DNA of 64,000 bases, from contig NC_051095.1 of the NCBI RefSeq assembly GCF_901709675.1, positions 26,021,956 through 26,085,955 of the forward strand, in the 5' to 3' direction. The notes beneath the pieces are model-generated. The model had not been told where the DNA came from. It searched no databases and saw nothing but the letters and a program-made list of their open reading frames with translations. This document shows, piece after piece, positions 19,989 to 33,420 of this stretch. The DNA is from Syngnathus acus (taxonomy: Eukaryota; Chordata; Actinopteri; Syngnathiformes; Syngnathidae). A program made the translations under genes and the position numbers. Position 1 is the stretch's first letter. Every line of letters starts with the position of its first letter.

Positions 19989-22766
19989 TATACGATATAC
20001 ACACACACATACATAGTTTCATAGTAGCTATTTTTGTGTTACAAAATACTAATCTCAAATTCTTTATCCGAAGACATTATAAAATGTTAAGAAAACAATG
20101 GTGTGATTTTGCTTGGTTGAGGGCACGTTTAGTCTGCACAACTTTACTGAAAGTAACGTTACGTGTGCAGGTTTACGTGACGAATATGTTGATGGTGTCA
20201 TGAAACAGTTCTGCAAAATTAGAATACTAAATGAGAGCCGAGCGGAGAGTGCTATAATTGATGCGGCCCATCGATTAGCCAAACAAATATGCAAATATAC
20301 AGAGACTTGTAAAATGTATTAGAATGGTGTTAGAATAACATAATGTAATCAAACTAATGATTACAGGAACAGTAAAGCGGGCCTAATATTGCCACTAATA
20401 TGATAGGTCGAGAAAGCAACATTTGTTACCTTTGCCACTTAGGGCCTTAAAGTGGTCTCAGTCTAGTGGGAGCCATTCTAAATTTTAATCAGTTGGTCTA
20501 CGTCCATTATTGACACTTAGAAATAATATATCCCTTATAAATTAGATCAATAACAATACAACCTAAGCCTCGCAAAGACATATTTTGGGGGGCTGAATCC
20601 AGTAAGTACTAGTGCTCCAACTTCTTTTACCATTTACTTACTGAAGAATTATCAAACATAAAAAAATATTTGTAGGGTTGACCTTAGGACCAGCACTGGA
20701 GTACTCAAGTTGCTGGGTGCTAAAGTACCAAACTGCAAGACGTGTAATCGTCATCAATGTGGATTACTTCATTGCCAATGCCCCAGAGTGTTTGGAAAAC
20801 TGAGCATTTTTAATTCTTCCCTTGTTTTGTGTGCCCACCTGGAGAGCAGTCGACCACTGCTAATTATAAAAATGTATGCTTATCAGTGTAATACTGTAGT
20901 TTGACAACAACAACAAAATCTGCAAACATATTGGTGTTTCACTGGTGTATTTTTCCCCTTTATCACCTTTTTTAATTTACAGAGCTATGTTACTACTGAT
21001 ACTTACTCGGGCAACTGTGGTGTCTTTCCTCTTTTGGTTTTATCATAAACGCCAGAAATGCCCACACTTAAAAAGTGGGAAAACCGTGCATGCATCATTA
21101 CCTTGTGAAAAAGAACTGGCAGACAGCCTTCCTTCCATCTTTTGGTCCTTTTTCTACAAAATCAGTACAGGCTTTCTTACTTATCTGCAGTTTGATCTTT
21201 CACCTCCTGCTGGATATCTGAGGTTAAAGGTCATTGCCTCAGGGGAACGGTTGTACATTGATGTGTTACTAATAGGTAAAGCTAAAATGTCGCCTTATGT
21301 ATCCCATCAGTTCCTGCCTAAGGGCTCTCCACATGTGGGGTAGTAGGGTGGGTGGCTATTAAAGGATAGACTTTTTTGCCCTGAAACCTAAAAGAAACTG
21401 AGTATCACTTTCTTCTTGTATGTCTTAAATAGGAATCATTTTAAATGTGGATTTGTAGATGCCAATTTTTATCCGCCTCCTGTTGAGCAGGCAATGCTTT
21501 GATGCTCGCTCTGTTGCTACCACTGGTCCAGTCAGTTCGAACTGAAGCACCATTAAGCTTCCCATGAGGCTTCTACATCCTCAGTTTTATACATCAAGTC
21601 TGTGCTAAAAATCCTTGGGTGCCAGCTCTCTGCCTCTGAAGTAAGGTACTTAAATAAAGGACCAGTTTTCTTTAAAGTATGCTGTTAATATTTGAGGGCT
21701 ACATATGTCATTAATGGCTGCCTTAAATTCAAAGGGATTTGACCATTACAGCCTAGTCGACATGAGCAAGGTCGACTGCATATTAAATCAACACCATGAC
21801 TGCTTAAGAAGTGGATGTGTTAGAATTGTAGGCTTCATCTTATTCTGTGTGATCCTGATATTTTTCAGAAATATGTCCCCACAGAAGCCATAGGAAAAGA
21901 AAAATGCCAACCACAAAGCAGGATTGATTGTTCATCTTGGATAACCTCAAGTCAGGATATATTGATTGTGAATTCAAGGGGACTTGCATGTACCATCAAT
22001 AGCTGGAAAGCATCATGTGGCCCATATAAAAGTTAAATACTGTGTATCTATATTATTAGTAGACTGTTTAATCACTGATTACACCATGATATGGAATGCA
22101 CGTAATAATTCTGGTTGTCTCAAGGGAATGTAAAGCAAAATTTTTACATCGTGATATACAATAAAAATTGAATGAGCAACAAACTGAACCAAATGTTTAA
22201 ACATACTGCTGTATCCCTCTCCTGAAAGATGTGTCTTATGAATACAATATATCTCAAGCTTTTTGTAGGAACAGCTAAATCACTGCCACACATAAGTTAA
22301 AATGTGAAACAAAGTAAATTTAAAAAAATATAATTTTTGACTTGACACAAAATATAATCACACGCACATTTCAAAACTTAATACATTTTCACTTTATATA
22401 GTCACTAGATTTCATGACAATGCCAGAAAATCTTTAACCAAATTTTGCTGGTCTGTCACAACCTGGGCACCCTTCAGTCCTCGTCCCTTCGTCATCATTC
22501 ATAAAACAATCGCTCCTTATGTCATTCCTCATTTTAAAAGGGCCTCTGTCCGTACTTGTCAGTGCGTGTATTTTTTTTTTTTAATCATAGTCCCAAGAGA
22601 TGAGAAACCCAATTTAGTTAAAATGGTGGAGTGCATGTATGAGAGTATCTATTATGAGATGAACCATGGGTCAGTTAGTAGGACTTCTAAGATTTGGAAG
22701 AGCGCGTGTGTGCGTGTGTGTGCGCGGTGTGCATGTGTGCGTGTGTGTACTGTGTGTGCGTATGTG

Positions 22767-22800
<34 letters not shown>
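19989..22800. other. Non-coding stretch, no gene recognised (A segment, copy 2)
   Basis: Same content as 284-3110: a GT-rich run and a TA microsatellite (about 22772-22800) at the right end. Scattered single-base gains and losses alter all the short reading frames relative to the other copies, which supports their being non-coding. Confidence 0.6.
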
Positions 22801-22804
<4 letters not shown>

Positions 22805-25800
22805 GAGTTTTATTCGCCATGTTTGAGCGTGCCAAACAGGAATTTGACTTTGGTAAATCACACCCTCTGTTCAACATTTAGGTGACTAACAACACTCAGG
22901 ACATGTGAAAAAATGGCAAATATTCTCAAACATCCCCCTGATCTTAAAACTCCCAAAGGGCAAGGAAAAACATCAAACTCCAGCTAGGGGAAATGAGAAC
23001 CTTGAGAAGAGACCACAGATGGGAAGGTCCCCTCTTCCAGGATGACCAGGCTGCAATGGATGCAGAGAGGACACATAGTACAACAGTGTAGACCAAATTC
23101 AAAATAGGTGTTGGAGAGCAGGATGTTATTGCACCAGTAATGACTCTGAGACTCTAAGAGTGGTGTGAGTTCATCAGAGCAACAGCCTGGGAGGAAGAAG
23201 CTGTCTCTGTGTCTGCTGGTTTTGGCGTACCGAGCTCTATAACGCCGTCCGGAGGGAGTAGTTCAAACAGACTGCAACCTGGGTGAGAAGGGTCTGTAGA
23301 GATGTTCCTTGCACGTTTCCTGGTCCTGGACAGGTACAAGTCTTGGATAGATGGGAGGTTGATTCCAATGATTTTTCAGCAGTCCTGATTGTCCCGTTGC
23401 AGTCTGTGCTTGTCTTGTTTGGAGGCCGATCCAAACCAGACAGCGATGGAGGTGCAGAGGACAGACTGGATGATGGCAGTGTAGAAGGTCTTCAGAAGCT
23501 CTCCGCGGCAGGTTGAACTTCTTGAGCTGTCTCAGGAAGTACAGCCTCTGCTGGGCCTTCTTCGGACAGAGTCTATGTGGCCAGTCCATTTCAGGTCCCG
23601 AGAGATTGTGGTTCCCAGGAACTTGGAGGTGTCTGTGGAGAGAATAGTATTACTGCGGATAGTGAGGGGTAAAAGTGGTGAAGGGTCTCGCTTGAAATCC
23701 ACTGTCATCTCCACGGTCTTGAGCGAGTTCAGCTCCAGGTGGTTTTGGCTGCACCAGTGGACCAGCCGCTCCACCTCCTGTCTGTACGCAGTCTCATCAC
23801 CGTCCTGGATCAGTCCGATGAGAGTGGTGTCGTCTGCATACTTCAGGAGCTTCACAGGAGAGTCACCTGAGGAGAAATCATTGGTGTAGAGAGAGAAGAG
23901 CAGTGGGGAGAGGGACGCACCCCTGAGGGGCTCCAGTATTGGTGGTCCGGGTGTCAGATGTGATGCCCCCCAGCCTCACACGCTGTCTCCTGTTGGTCAG
24001 GAAGCTGGTGATCCACTGACAGGTGGAGGCAGGCACCGCAAGCTGGATGAGCTTCTGTTGGAGGATGTCAGGAGCGATGGTGTTGAACGCCGAGCTGAAG
24101 TCCACGAACAGGATCCTGGCGTACGTTCCTGGGGTGTCCAGGTGGTGCAGGATGTAGTGCAGTCCCATGTTGACCGCATCATCCACTGACCTGTTTGCCC
24201 GGTAGGCAAACTGGAGGGGGTCAAGCAGGGGGCCCTTGACATCCTTCAGGTGGTTCAGCACTAACCTCTCGAAAGATTTCATGACCACAGATGTCAGTGC
24301 GACAGGTCTATAGTCATTTAAACCTGTGATGGCGGGCTTCCTTGGCCACTGGAACGATGGTGGAGCTCTTGAAGCATGAGGGCACCTCACACAGCTCCAG
24401 AGAACGGTTGAAGATCCGTGCAAAGGTGGGCGCCAGCTGCTCAGCGCAGACTTTCAGCAGGAAGGTGACACGCCGTCTGGGCCCGGTGCCTTCTGGTCTT
24501 TTGTCTCCGGAACATCTGGCGCACTTCCTCCTCGCGGATCTGGAGTGCGGGCGCGGCCTCTGCAAGAGAGAGAGTGGGTGACAACGATGATAGAGGTGTG
24601 GACAGAGCAGTTGTGGGGAGAGGTGAGTATGTAGATTGTGCTGCAGGAAGTCCCGTTGTGTGGGTGGACCGATCAAACCTGCAGTAGAACCTGTTTAGCT
24701 GGTTAGCAAGCCTTGGGCTCTCCACAGGACGGGGGGTTCGTTTCTTGTAGCCCGTGATGCTCTGCAGACCTTTCCACACTGTTGAGGGATCAGGATTGGC
24801 AGAGAGGTGTCTCTTCAGGTTCTCCCCGTAACACCTCCTGGCTTTCCTGACCTCTCGGTTCAGTGTGTTTCTGGTCTGCTTGAACAGGTCGCGGTCGCCG
24901 CTCCTGTAGGCCTCCTCCTTGACTTTGCGCAGCCTCCTGAGGTTCGGTGTAAACCAAGGTTTGTCGTTGTTGTACGTGCAGAAGGTCTTAGTCTGCACAC
25001 ACAGATCCTCACAAAAACTGATGTATGATGTGACAGTGTCAGTGAGTTTCATGCAAGTCTGAAGTTGCAGCTTCGAAAACTCCCCAATCGGTGCAGTCAA
25101 AGCAGGCTTGGAGGTCCTGCCTTGACTCCACTGTCCACTTCCTCACAGTCCTCACCACAGGCTTAGAAGTTTTTAGTTTCTGCTGTAGGCCGGGATCAGA
25201 TGAACTAGACAGTGGTCCGAGAGTCCTAAAGCTGCACGAGCAGCAGAGTGGTATGCATCCTTGATCACGGTGTAGCAGTGGTCCAGAGTCTGTGCCCCTC
25301 TGGTGGGACACGTTACGTGCTGTCTGTATCTGGGGAGTTCGTGTGCGAGGTTCGCCCTGTTAAGATCACCCAGAACAATGATTAGTGAATTTGGTAGAAG
25401 TTTCTCCATGTCTGTTACCTGGTCGGCCAGCATCTGCGTGGCTTCACTCGCACGTGCGTGTGGTGGAATGTAAACAGCCGCCATGACGGTCGAGGAGAAC
25501 TCCCGTGGTGAATAGAACGGCCGGCAGTTTATGAAAAGTGTTTCTAGGAGAGGGCTGCAAAACTCTTCAACACCGTGACATCAGTACACCAACGTTCATT
25601 AATGTAGAAAACAGAGACCACCTCCCTTTGATTTTCCGGAGAGCTCCGCGCTGCGATCTGCACGAGTTAGCCGGAACCCCGCTAGCTCCACGGCGTGGTG
25701 GGGGGTTCGTTCGCTGAGCCACGTTTCCACAAAGCACAGCGCGGCGGATCTGCTGAAGTCCGTGTTCCTTGAAGGAGGAGCAGCAGTTCATCCATCTTGT

Positions 25801-26132
25801 TCGCCAGGGAGCGGACATTCGCCAGATGATTGACGGTAGGGCAGAACGGAAACCCTCTCTGCCTCAGCCTTACGAGTGCTCCGGCTCGTTTTCCGCGCCG
25901 CCGTCGTCGCGCTAGCTTGTATAGCACCGCCGCTCCGGCTAGAATCTCCGACAAACAGTCTGAATCGGAGAGAACAGGAGAGAAAATACCAGAAGAAGAC
26001 TGTCCGATGTTTAACAGCGCTTCTCTGGTAAAAGTGATCCGGGATGGACAGCAGAGGACACAGAAAACACACAAAATAAGACAAAGAAACAGAGTGACTC
26101 ACCGTGGCTGCCATCCGCGGCGCCATCATGAC

Positions 26133-26133
<1 letters not shown>
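22801..26133 (-). pseudogene. LINE C, copy 2, broken by many one-base indels
   Basis: Co-linear with 3111-6442 and nearly identical in sequence, but the polyprotein frame is cut into at least seven pieces, for example 23532-23855 (YADDTTLIG), 23878-24423 ([11 protein letters not shown]), 24441-25100, 25173-25484 (endonuclease, LGDLNRANL) and 25682-26074. The breaks are mostly one-base changes in short homopolymers (examples near 23395, 23915, 24340, 24470, 25048). This pattern is more like sequencing error than long decay, since substitutions are rare. Confidence 0.85.
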
Positions 26134-26169
<36 letters not shown>

Positions 26170-26173
<4 letters not shown>

Positions 26174-26740
26174 GTATTTATTCGAATTAATCGCCCATAT
26201 TCTAATAATCGCCCAGTGTGTGTTAGTGATGACATAAATAAAAAACATTGATCCCTCTAATTATCGCCCATGCTGCTAAAAATTCCCCCCAAAACGTACG
26301 TTTTCCTCCGCGACCGCACGCCGACGTCATTGCGCAAATTTAAATATGACTGATTTGACAGCACGTCGAATGTCCCTTTTAAATTGTTTTCTCCATAAAG
26401 TATGATACAATTACACTCGTCACTCCGCTACAATATCCTCACACAATTACGTTATCGGGGCGTGCGCTCGAACAAGACGATCGCGATAACATGACGTGTG
26501 CAACATGTGATGTGCGACGGAAACGTGTCGCATCGACGGAGCGTCGTTGACGCACCCCGCTGTTAGAGGTAGATCAAAACAAGCCGCTGTTGCAGTGTTA
26601 CGAACACCGTGAGGTGCACTTATTGCCATACTACATAAGGAAAATATACATATTATCGCCCATTTCAGTTGCCCCATTGGCGATCGGGACATAACGTGTT
26701 CTCTATTAATCGCCCCACCCCCCCCTGTGGACATACGGTA
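26170..26740 (-). mobile_element. MITE-1, nearly complete copy (unit 2)
   Basis: Counterpart of 6480-7045 with the same shortened terminus ACATACGGTA and several extra or missing bases (for example TTGCCCCATTGGCG). Confidence 0.65.
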
Positions 26741-27157
26741 CTCTTATTTATTCATTGTATGTGCCTTCTTATTTTACTTTTTGCATTGTTTACTTGATTG
26801 TTTTGTTTGTCTGTGGACCAATTGGGTGTAATATGTCTGTCTACACCGTGGGATAGTAGGGAAACGCAATTTTCGATCTCTTTGTATGTCTTGACGTGAA
26901 GAAATTGACAATAAAGCAGACTTTGACTTTGACTACTAGTATGCTTCTTCATAATATTCTAATATTTTGTGATAGGATATTTGAGTTTTCTTAAGCTGTA
27001 TTGCCATAATCAGCAATATTAAAATAATAAAAGACTTGCAATATTTCAGTTGATTTGTAATGAACCCAGAATGTATGACATTTTTGGTTTTTTTAATTGC
27101 ATTACAGAAAATAAAGAACTTGATCACAATATTCAATTTTTCTGAGACAGTCCTGTG

Positions 27158-27245
<88 letters not shown>

Positions 27246-27281
27246 CCGTATTTATTCGAATTATCGCCCATATTCTAATAA
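26741..27281 (+). repeat. LINE tail, unclassified repeat, TA repeat and MITE-1 scrap (unit 2)
   Basis: In order: LINE 3' tail to about 26935, the 220-bp unclassified repeat to about 27158, a TA microsatellite of about 80 bp, and the MITE-1 end at 27244-27281. No coding content. Confidence 0.6.
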
Positions 27282-27929
27282 TGCAGAATTATTAGTTTCG
27301 GGCCAGCTGACCTTCAGACCCAGCTTGTGGCTTCCTCTTGGTAGATTTCTAAGGCTTCTTTCAACTGATCAGGGGTGGAGCCAAAATAGCATGGTGTCAT
27401 CTGCGTATTCCAGATCAGTGAGGCTATAATGCCTTAGTTTAACCCCTGGAATACATATCCGTTCCATCAAATGGTTGATGATAGTTAAAAAGGTCTGGTG
27501 CAGCTACACATCCCTGTCTCACCACCGCTGTTGATTGAGAACCAGGTGGAGTTTGGTACCATTGACACGCACACAGCTTTCGGCATCACTGTAGCGCTTT
27601 TGAAAGAGGGTGGTAATTTTTCTTGGTGCTCCGAGGATGGTGAGAACCTTCCAGTGGGAGGTGTGGTCCACAGTGTCAAAGCCGCCTTGAGATCAAGAAA
27701 GGCACTATAGAGATGTCTGTCTTGGCGGAACTCGTGTACCTTCTCTATGATGAGGCGGAGGGCAGAAATTTGGTCTGTTGCGGAGCGGTTTGGCATGAAG
27801 CCCGCCTGTTGGGGGCTTCTTTTGCTTCTAATGGCCGGGAGGGCCCGGGTTGAGAAGTATGCGGGTGAAGATCTTTCCAGGGATAGAGAGAAGTGTAATG
27901 CCTCTGTAATTGTTACAGACCATTTTATC
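27282..27929 (-). pseudogene. LINE D reverse transcriptase fragment (unit 2)
   Basis: Equivalent of 7581-8225 with further frameshifts, so AAFDTVDH is now split and only the NNYRGITLL-side frame is readable for part of its length. It ends at CATTTTATC next to element E. Confidence 0.75.
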
Positions 27930-28582
27930 ACCTGCGTGAAGCTGGCCCCCCACCCCACGCAAAATTTAATGAAAATAGTCTGTTTCTTTTGTGCTTCGTT
28001 AGTGCTGGTTTGTGCAGCAAAAATTTCGTTTGTGCTGCTATGGTTTTTTAGTTATGAAAGATTATTTATATGGTCATCCAGAGTTCACCCAGCCCCCATC
28101 TGCTCCACATGAACCCAAAATGGTACCGTTCGTTTGTGCTTCGTTTGTGCTGGTTTGTGCTGCAAAAAATTTCATTTGTGCTGCTTCCGTTTTCGTAGAT
28201 ATTACACATTTATTTTATAGCGATGACGTCACCCAGCCCCCCATTTTACTCCAAATGGACCCAAAATGGTTACCGTTCGTTCGTGCTTCGTTTTGTGCTG
28301 GTTTGTGCAGGAAAAATTTTCATTTGTGCTGCTACGGTTTCGTAGATATTACACATTTATTTTATAGCGATGACGTCACGTAGCCCCGCCCCCCTATTGA
28401 CTTCCAAATGGACCAAAAATAGTTGCAGTTCGTTTGTGCTTCGTTTGTGCTGCAAAAAGTTTCGTTTGTGCTGCTACGGTTTTGCAGATATTACACATTT
28501 AATTTATAGCGATGACGTCACTGTATTTCATCGCGAATTTCAAGCCCCTGGAATGCTCCTGATGCAGGACGAATACAAGGTA
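27930..28582 (+). mobile_element. Foldback element E, left-arm fragment (unit 2)
   Basis: Same as 8226-8875: the terminus ACCTGCGTGAAGCTGG plus four ~145-bp repeats, cut at the duplication junction. Confidence 0.85.
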
Positions 28583-28587
28583 TATAT
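28577..28587. other. Unit junction 2 of the tandem duplication
   Basis: This is the same junction as at 8871-8880: the arm of element E runs into the TA microsatellite. That the two junctions match at the base level shows that they come from one duplication event later amplified, or from one assembled path traversed twice. Confidence 0.8.
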
Positions 28588-30071
28588 ATATATATATATA
28601 TACATACACGTATGTACACGTATGTATCTATAAATTATAATATATATATATATATACTATATATATATATATGTTGTTGGATTTTGTCCACAATTTAGGG
28701 AGCGCGCTATCTGCGCCTCACGGCAAAAGCCATTGCCAATCACCTGTTATCCAATTTACTCACTGCATGCTCGTTTGATTTCTTCAGATTTAGGAAAATG
28801 CTAAGACACTGAAGCAGAAATTAGACTTACACAGGTTGGTTGAGTTCAATCACAATTCTTGTTAAGAAAGCTCTGTTTTCAGGAAAGTACAATACAGCGC
28901 TGGGCCTTTCAAGAGCAGAAAGTCTCCATTCAGAAAAGGCAACGTTCAAGGTTCTTTGGTCAGCTTATATTCAGTTGCACATGCCGGTGTGGGCCGAGTT
29001 TGATGGGTGATGAGTCTTTGGGGTGGGGCAAGTTCGCAGGAGATTTTGATTCCATGGGAGTGGGTGCTGATTATGGGCGATACGGTGTGTGTGTGGGGGC
29101 TGTTGTCTTCCATCCCGTCGTTCGGCCTTGGCGATCATCTTTGGCCGAGTCCTTGGGTGGGGGCTGTTGTCTTCCATCCCGTCTTTCGGCCTTGGCGATC
29201 ATCTTTGGCCGAGTCCTTGGCTGACTCCCTCTGGCACCTGCTGGTTTTTATCTCCAAGTGACCTTCCTGTAAACATTCTCCTCCATCTTTGCACATACAC
29301 TGTCTCACCTCATTCTTTCATCATTCTTTCAAGTTGTCATTTTGTACGAAATTATGTGAGCTTTTTGGCTGTGACATCATTAATCTATTAATGTTCCCTG
29401 ACTATGCAAAGTTTGTTCTTTTGATACTCCATGTCTTTGCTTACGTCATTATATTCTTAGTTTAATCATGCTTCCAACCATATATTTTCTTTGTTAGGCA
29501 AAATATTTCCCTCTGTCCAGAACGTTCAGTAGTAATCGAAAACTGGCGTCTAGCATTAGTCAAAACATAAGATACAATCAAGTACTGAACATTTTTAGAC
29601 TACTTTGGCAGTGTCCGTGATTTAGAAAAACATCAGGCATGCATTAAACAGTTCCTTAAGGGTCATTAAGCTATTCAGGCAATATATCAAAAAACATTTG
29701 TTATTTCAAAGTGCTCAGAAATATAAATCAGATCATAAAGTTATAAAACCTTTGTCATTACCACCTATCAAAAATGTCTAGTTATGTCTGCTTTATTGAT
29801 TTGGTGTGTAGGTATAATTATATGCTTAAAATATTTCTTTTATTGCTTTAATATGTGAATATACTTTTCTGCTTATGTACTTTATTCAATGAGGTTTGAG
29901 CATATGTTTTTGTAGCTAGGCAGGACTTTTTGTATTTCGACCCCATTCCTTCAATATATTAAATTATGCTAGGGACAGGATCGATTAGCACACAGGTGAC
30001 AAAATTAAGTCACACAAAGCATCTGTATGCCCACATATTACATTAGCTGCCGTGCCTGTCAACCAAGATGG
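28583..30071. other. Non-coding start of the duplicated unit (unit 3)
   Basis: Equivalent of 8876-10359: TA repeats, the 64-bp tandem pair, then no recognised feature. Confidence 0.6.
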
Positions 30072-31121
30072 TTCTAGAACAGGGGTGGGCAAACTTTTTG
30101 ACTTGCGGGCCGAATTGGGTTCTAAATTTTGACCGGGGGGCCGAACCAGGAGCAGATGGATGTAGTGTTTGTGTGAAGTAATATAAATGACATGTAAAGG
30201 TCATTGCATAAAAGGTTTTTACTTTTAGTAGATACTAAAGCATGGATATTAAAAAAAGCTTTTTGAAAACAAATGCATTTATTAACAGCATTAAAAAAAT
30301 ATTTCATCAAAAAACTACTATCAGTGATTCTTATTAAATACGACACTGTTATGATGAATAATATTTCCATCACTTCAGCGCCTGCAGGTCAGATTTATGA
30401 AATATGTTTATCTAATGAGGCGAAATCACATCCAACGGCAAACATTCTGACCAAATACATCATCTTGAAGAATCAGTGAAAGAATACATCTAAATAAAGT
30501 AATAAAGAAATCAATAGTATTGTTGGTTTCCCTTTTTGGCTAGTGCATCATAGTCTGGAGTAAAATTTGTTGTGGTAATTTTTAGGATAGAGCCGAGGTG
30601 TCGGTCCGTTAACCTAGATCTGTGACGGGCTTTGTTGACGTTCATGTGGCTGAACGTCTTCTCACACACGTAGGTCGAGCCAAATTGTCCACTCTTTTTT
30701 AACATTCGGCACTCACTGTCCACCTTTCTTTTCTTCGGGCCACTCATTTTAATGGAAGGATTCCAGGGGAAGGTTTGTGGGTGGCATTAGCGTAAAACTG
30801 TATCTGAAAACTCAGCGCACGAATTACGAGAATATTGACGTCACAGCCTACACTCGAAATTCCGCACTGATAGATGAAATTACTACGTACTACTGAGTAC
30901 ACACGCACTTGTGAGTGTGCACCGAGCTTTCTGACACGGCTCCCGGGAGTAAATGCGCGGGGCGGGCGCTTCCCCATCTACTGGGGAAACATAGTAATTG
31001 CAGGGAAAATGACCCAAAAAAAATTAATAATACAATTTATTCAGGTTTGGCGGGCCGGATTAAACGGCCCCGTGGCCGGATGTGGCCCGCGGGCCGTAGT
31101 TTGCCCACCCCCGTTCTAGAA
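30072..31121 (-). mobile_element. hAT-1, internally deleted, with 8-bp target duplication (copy 2)
   Basis: The element is 30080-31113 with TTCTAGAA at 30072-30079 and 31114-31121. The right end here reads TTTGCCCACCCCCG, so the terminal inverted repeat (CRGGGGTGGGCAAACT) is cleaner than in copy 1, which has an extra C. Confidence 0.9.
30511..30747 (-). pseudogene. hAT-1 transposase remnant, open frame of 78 codons (copy 2)
   Basis: An uninterrupted frame joins the N-terminal MSGPKKRKVDSECR to the C-terminal hAT dimerisation segment (STYVCEKTFSHMN, SRLTDRHLGSILKI). The middle ~500 codons, including the BED finger body and the catalytic core, are absent. If translated it could at most act as a dimerisation peptide; this is speculative. 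Confidence 0.7.
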
Positions 31122-32170
31122 GCTCCCCCACTTCAGGCACAAAGCTCTGAAAGTTGTAATATATACAGTAATCCCTCGCTACTTTGCGCTTCACCTATCG
31201 CAGATTTCTTTTTAAACAAATATTGCTGATAGATTCGGTGCATCGCGGATTTTTATTTATTTATTTATCTTTAGTCAAATATTCCACAGGCCCATATAAC
31301 GATATATAAATTAGATATCAAATAACTATTATATAAGCAATATTATTGTCAAACCATCTGTGCACTCTAAATCATTAAATCCATCGATCCAAATTCCTCG
31401 TCGTTTGTCAACAACGCCGCGCTTGTGCCCTGACATCAGCCTTGTCGTTATTCCACAGATCTAGTATATAACTATATTGTAGCATTAACAAAGTACAAGG
31501 AAAGACGTGGGTTTGGTAAACGGCTCTTTATTAACAAAACAAACTTCCAGGCGTGTGGCGGCGTGGACTTCCAGCCACGGAGGTGGAAGAGAGATCCATA
31601 GAATAGGATCGGGCGTGCGTAAAAGCCATGACCGAGCGCCATCCACCGTCCCCGGACAGCCACCCGTCCGAGCGCCGGCCACCGACTTCTATCCACGGAG
31701 GTGAAAGAGAGCTCCGTAGAGACCGGGTGTGCGTAAAAGCCATAATAGTTTTTCAAACCTTCTGTGTCACTTCAAATCCTTAAATCCTTCAAACTCTTCG
31801 TCCTCCGTGTCACTTAGAAACAAAGCCGCTAATGATGCCGGTAGTACGTGGGGCCCTTCGTCATCTTCGTCATCCCGTGATCAATCTTTGTCCTTTTTGT
31901 AAACAACCGCTGCGCCACGCCGCGCCGCGCTGCTGACGTCCCTTGAAATTCAAATTAAAGTAATCCCTTGCTACATCGCGGTTCCACTTTTTTTTTTTTT
32001 TTTTTTGAACATTTTTGAGAAAATTCACATATAAGTCGCTCCTCATTATAAGTCGCCCCCCCACCCAAACTATGAAAAAAAACGCGACTTATAGTCCGAA
32101 AATTACGGTACTATCACGTCTCCGCTCCTTGATTGCCAAGCGGAGTAGAATGCGTGTCTGCTTGTCACTC
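31122..32170. other. Non-coding stretch with repeat-like patches (unit 3)
   Basis: Equivalent of 11411-12462: a GTAATCCCTCGC motif near 31170, the imperfect duplication at 31570-31745, a T run near 31988-32006 and the ATAAGTCGC-rich MITE-like end near 32105. No gene recognised. Confidence 0.4.
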
Positions 32171-33420
32171 CCAATTCTAAAACATCTTGTGCGGATGCCC
32201 TCGCGCTGGGCAGCGGGGGCGCGACAGCTGGTCAGCATGGCAAGAGCACAGCGGAGCCGTTGCACGTTTACATTTTAAAATGACGAGCCGGTCAGCGAGC
32301 TCGCGTCGCGCAGGCATCTCGTAACACAGCGGGTCAGGCAAACGAGAATCAGGTGCCAGGCGTGCATGTCAAAACAGACAAAACTGTGAGGACTGACGAT
32401 TAGAAATTCCATATTGGCGACGCGGGCCTCAGAGGTCTAGCGTGGGGGGCGCGCGATGCCATAGGCCAGCAGGCGAGAGCAAGACGTAACACAGCCGCGC
32501 ACAAAAGAAAAATGCACCGCCGTGCAGAAACAGTCGAGACATTGGCAGTGAGCGTAATCGCGCTTGTAGAAAAAAAGCACTGTCGTCCAGGATTTGGGAC
32601 AGCGGCACTAATGAGCACTAAGCGCGGGGCGTGCCTCTGAGCAATGTGTGGATGCCCTCGCGCTGGGCTGCCGGGGTGCGTCAGCCGGTCAGCAGCGCAA
32701 GAGCAAAGCGAAACCGATACACATTTACACTTTAAAATGTTTAAAAATACAATAAAGTGTTTGAAAATAAAATTATAAAAAAGTCTTGTGCGGATGCACT
32801 CGCGCTTGTCACGGATGGAATGGAGCAAGGCGACCAAGTGCAGCTTGGACCAGGGTTTATTGGAGGAACTCAAAAGACAGACTTGGCAAACTGACATGCC
32901 TTAACAAAACGATAACATGACTGACTGACTAACCGAAACAGACTTGAAAACGACAGGAACCAAAAAGACATGAAGCGTGACGACAACAACATTACGATAT
33001 CAGGAACCAAAAAGACATCAAGACAACAATGATCCGACGGGGCGTGAGGGGCAGACAGGACTTATATACACGACAGGTAACAAGAGGCAGGTGAAAATAA
33101 TCAAACTAATCATGGGCACACAGGAGGGGAGGGGCGAGCACACAGACAGAAACCATGACAACAGACACATAGTGGAACGGCTGGGGACGAGACGTGACAG
33201 GGCTGGGCCGCGGGGGCACGTCAGTCGGCCAGCACGCAAGAGCAGAGCGGAGCCGTGACACTTTAAAATGTTTTAAAAGTGTCTAGAATACAATAACGTA
33301 TTTAAAAATACAATAGAGTGTATAAAACTTAAATCATAATAGTCTTGCGCTGATGCGCTCGCGCTTGGCCGCGGGGGCGCGTCAGTCGGCTAGCACGCAA
33401 GAGCAGAGAGAAATATATTT
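32171..33420. repeat. Degenerate GC-rich satellite (copy 2)
   Basis: Same unit series as 12463-13700, with the solo LTR at 32807-33199 inside one unit. Confidence 0.65.
32807..33199 (-). mobile_element. Solo LTR, probably Ty3/Gypsy-type (copy 2)
   Basis: Counterpart of 13092-13481. On the minus strand it runs TGTCACG...CGTGACA. Flanking pentamers are GCGCT and GGGCT. Confidence 0.75.
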
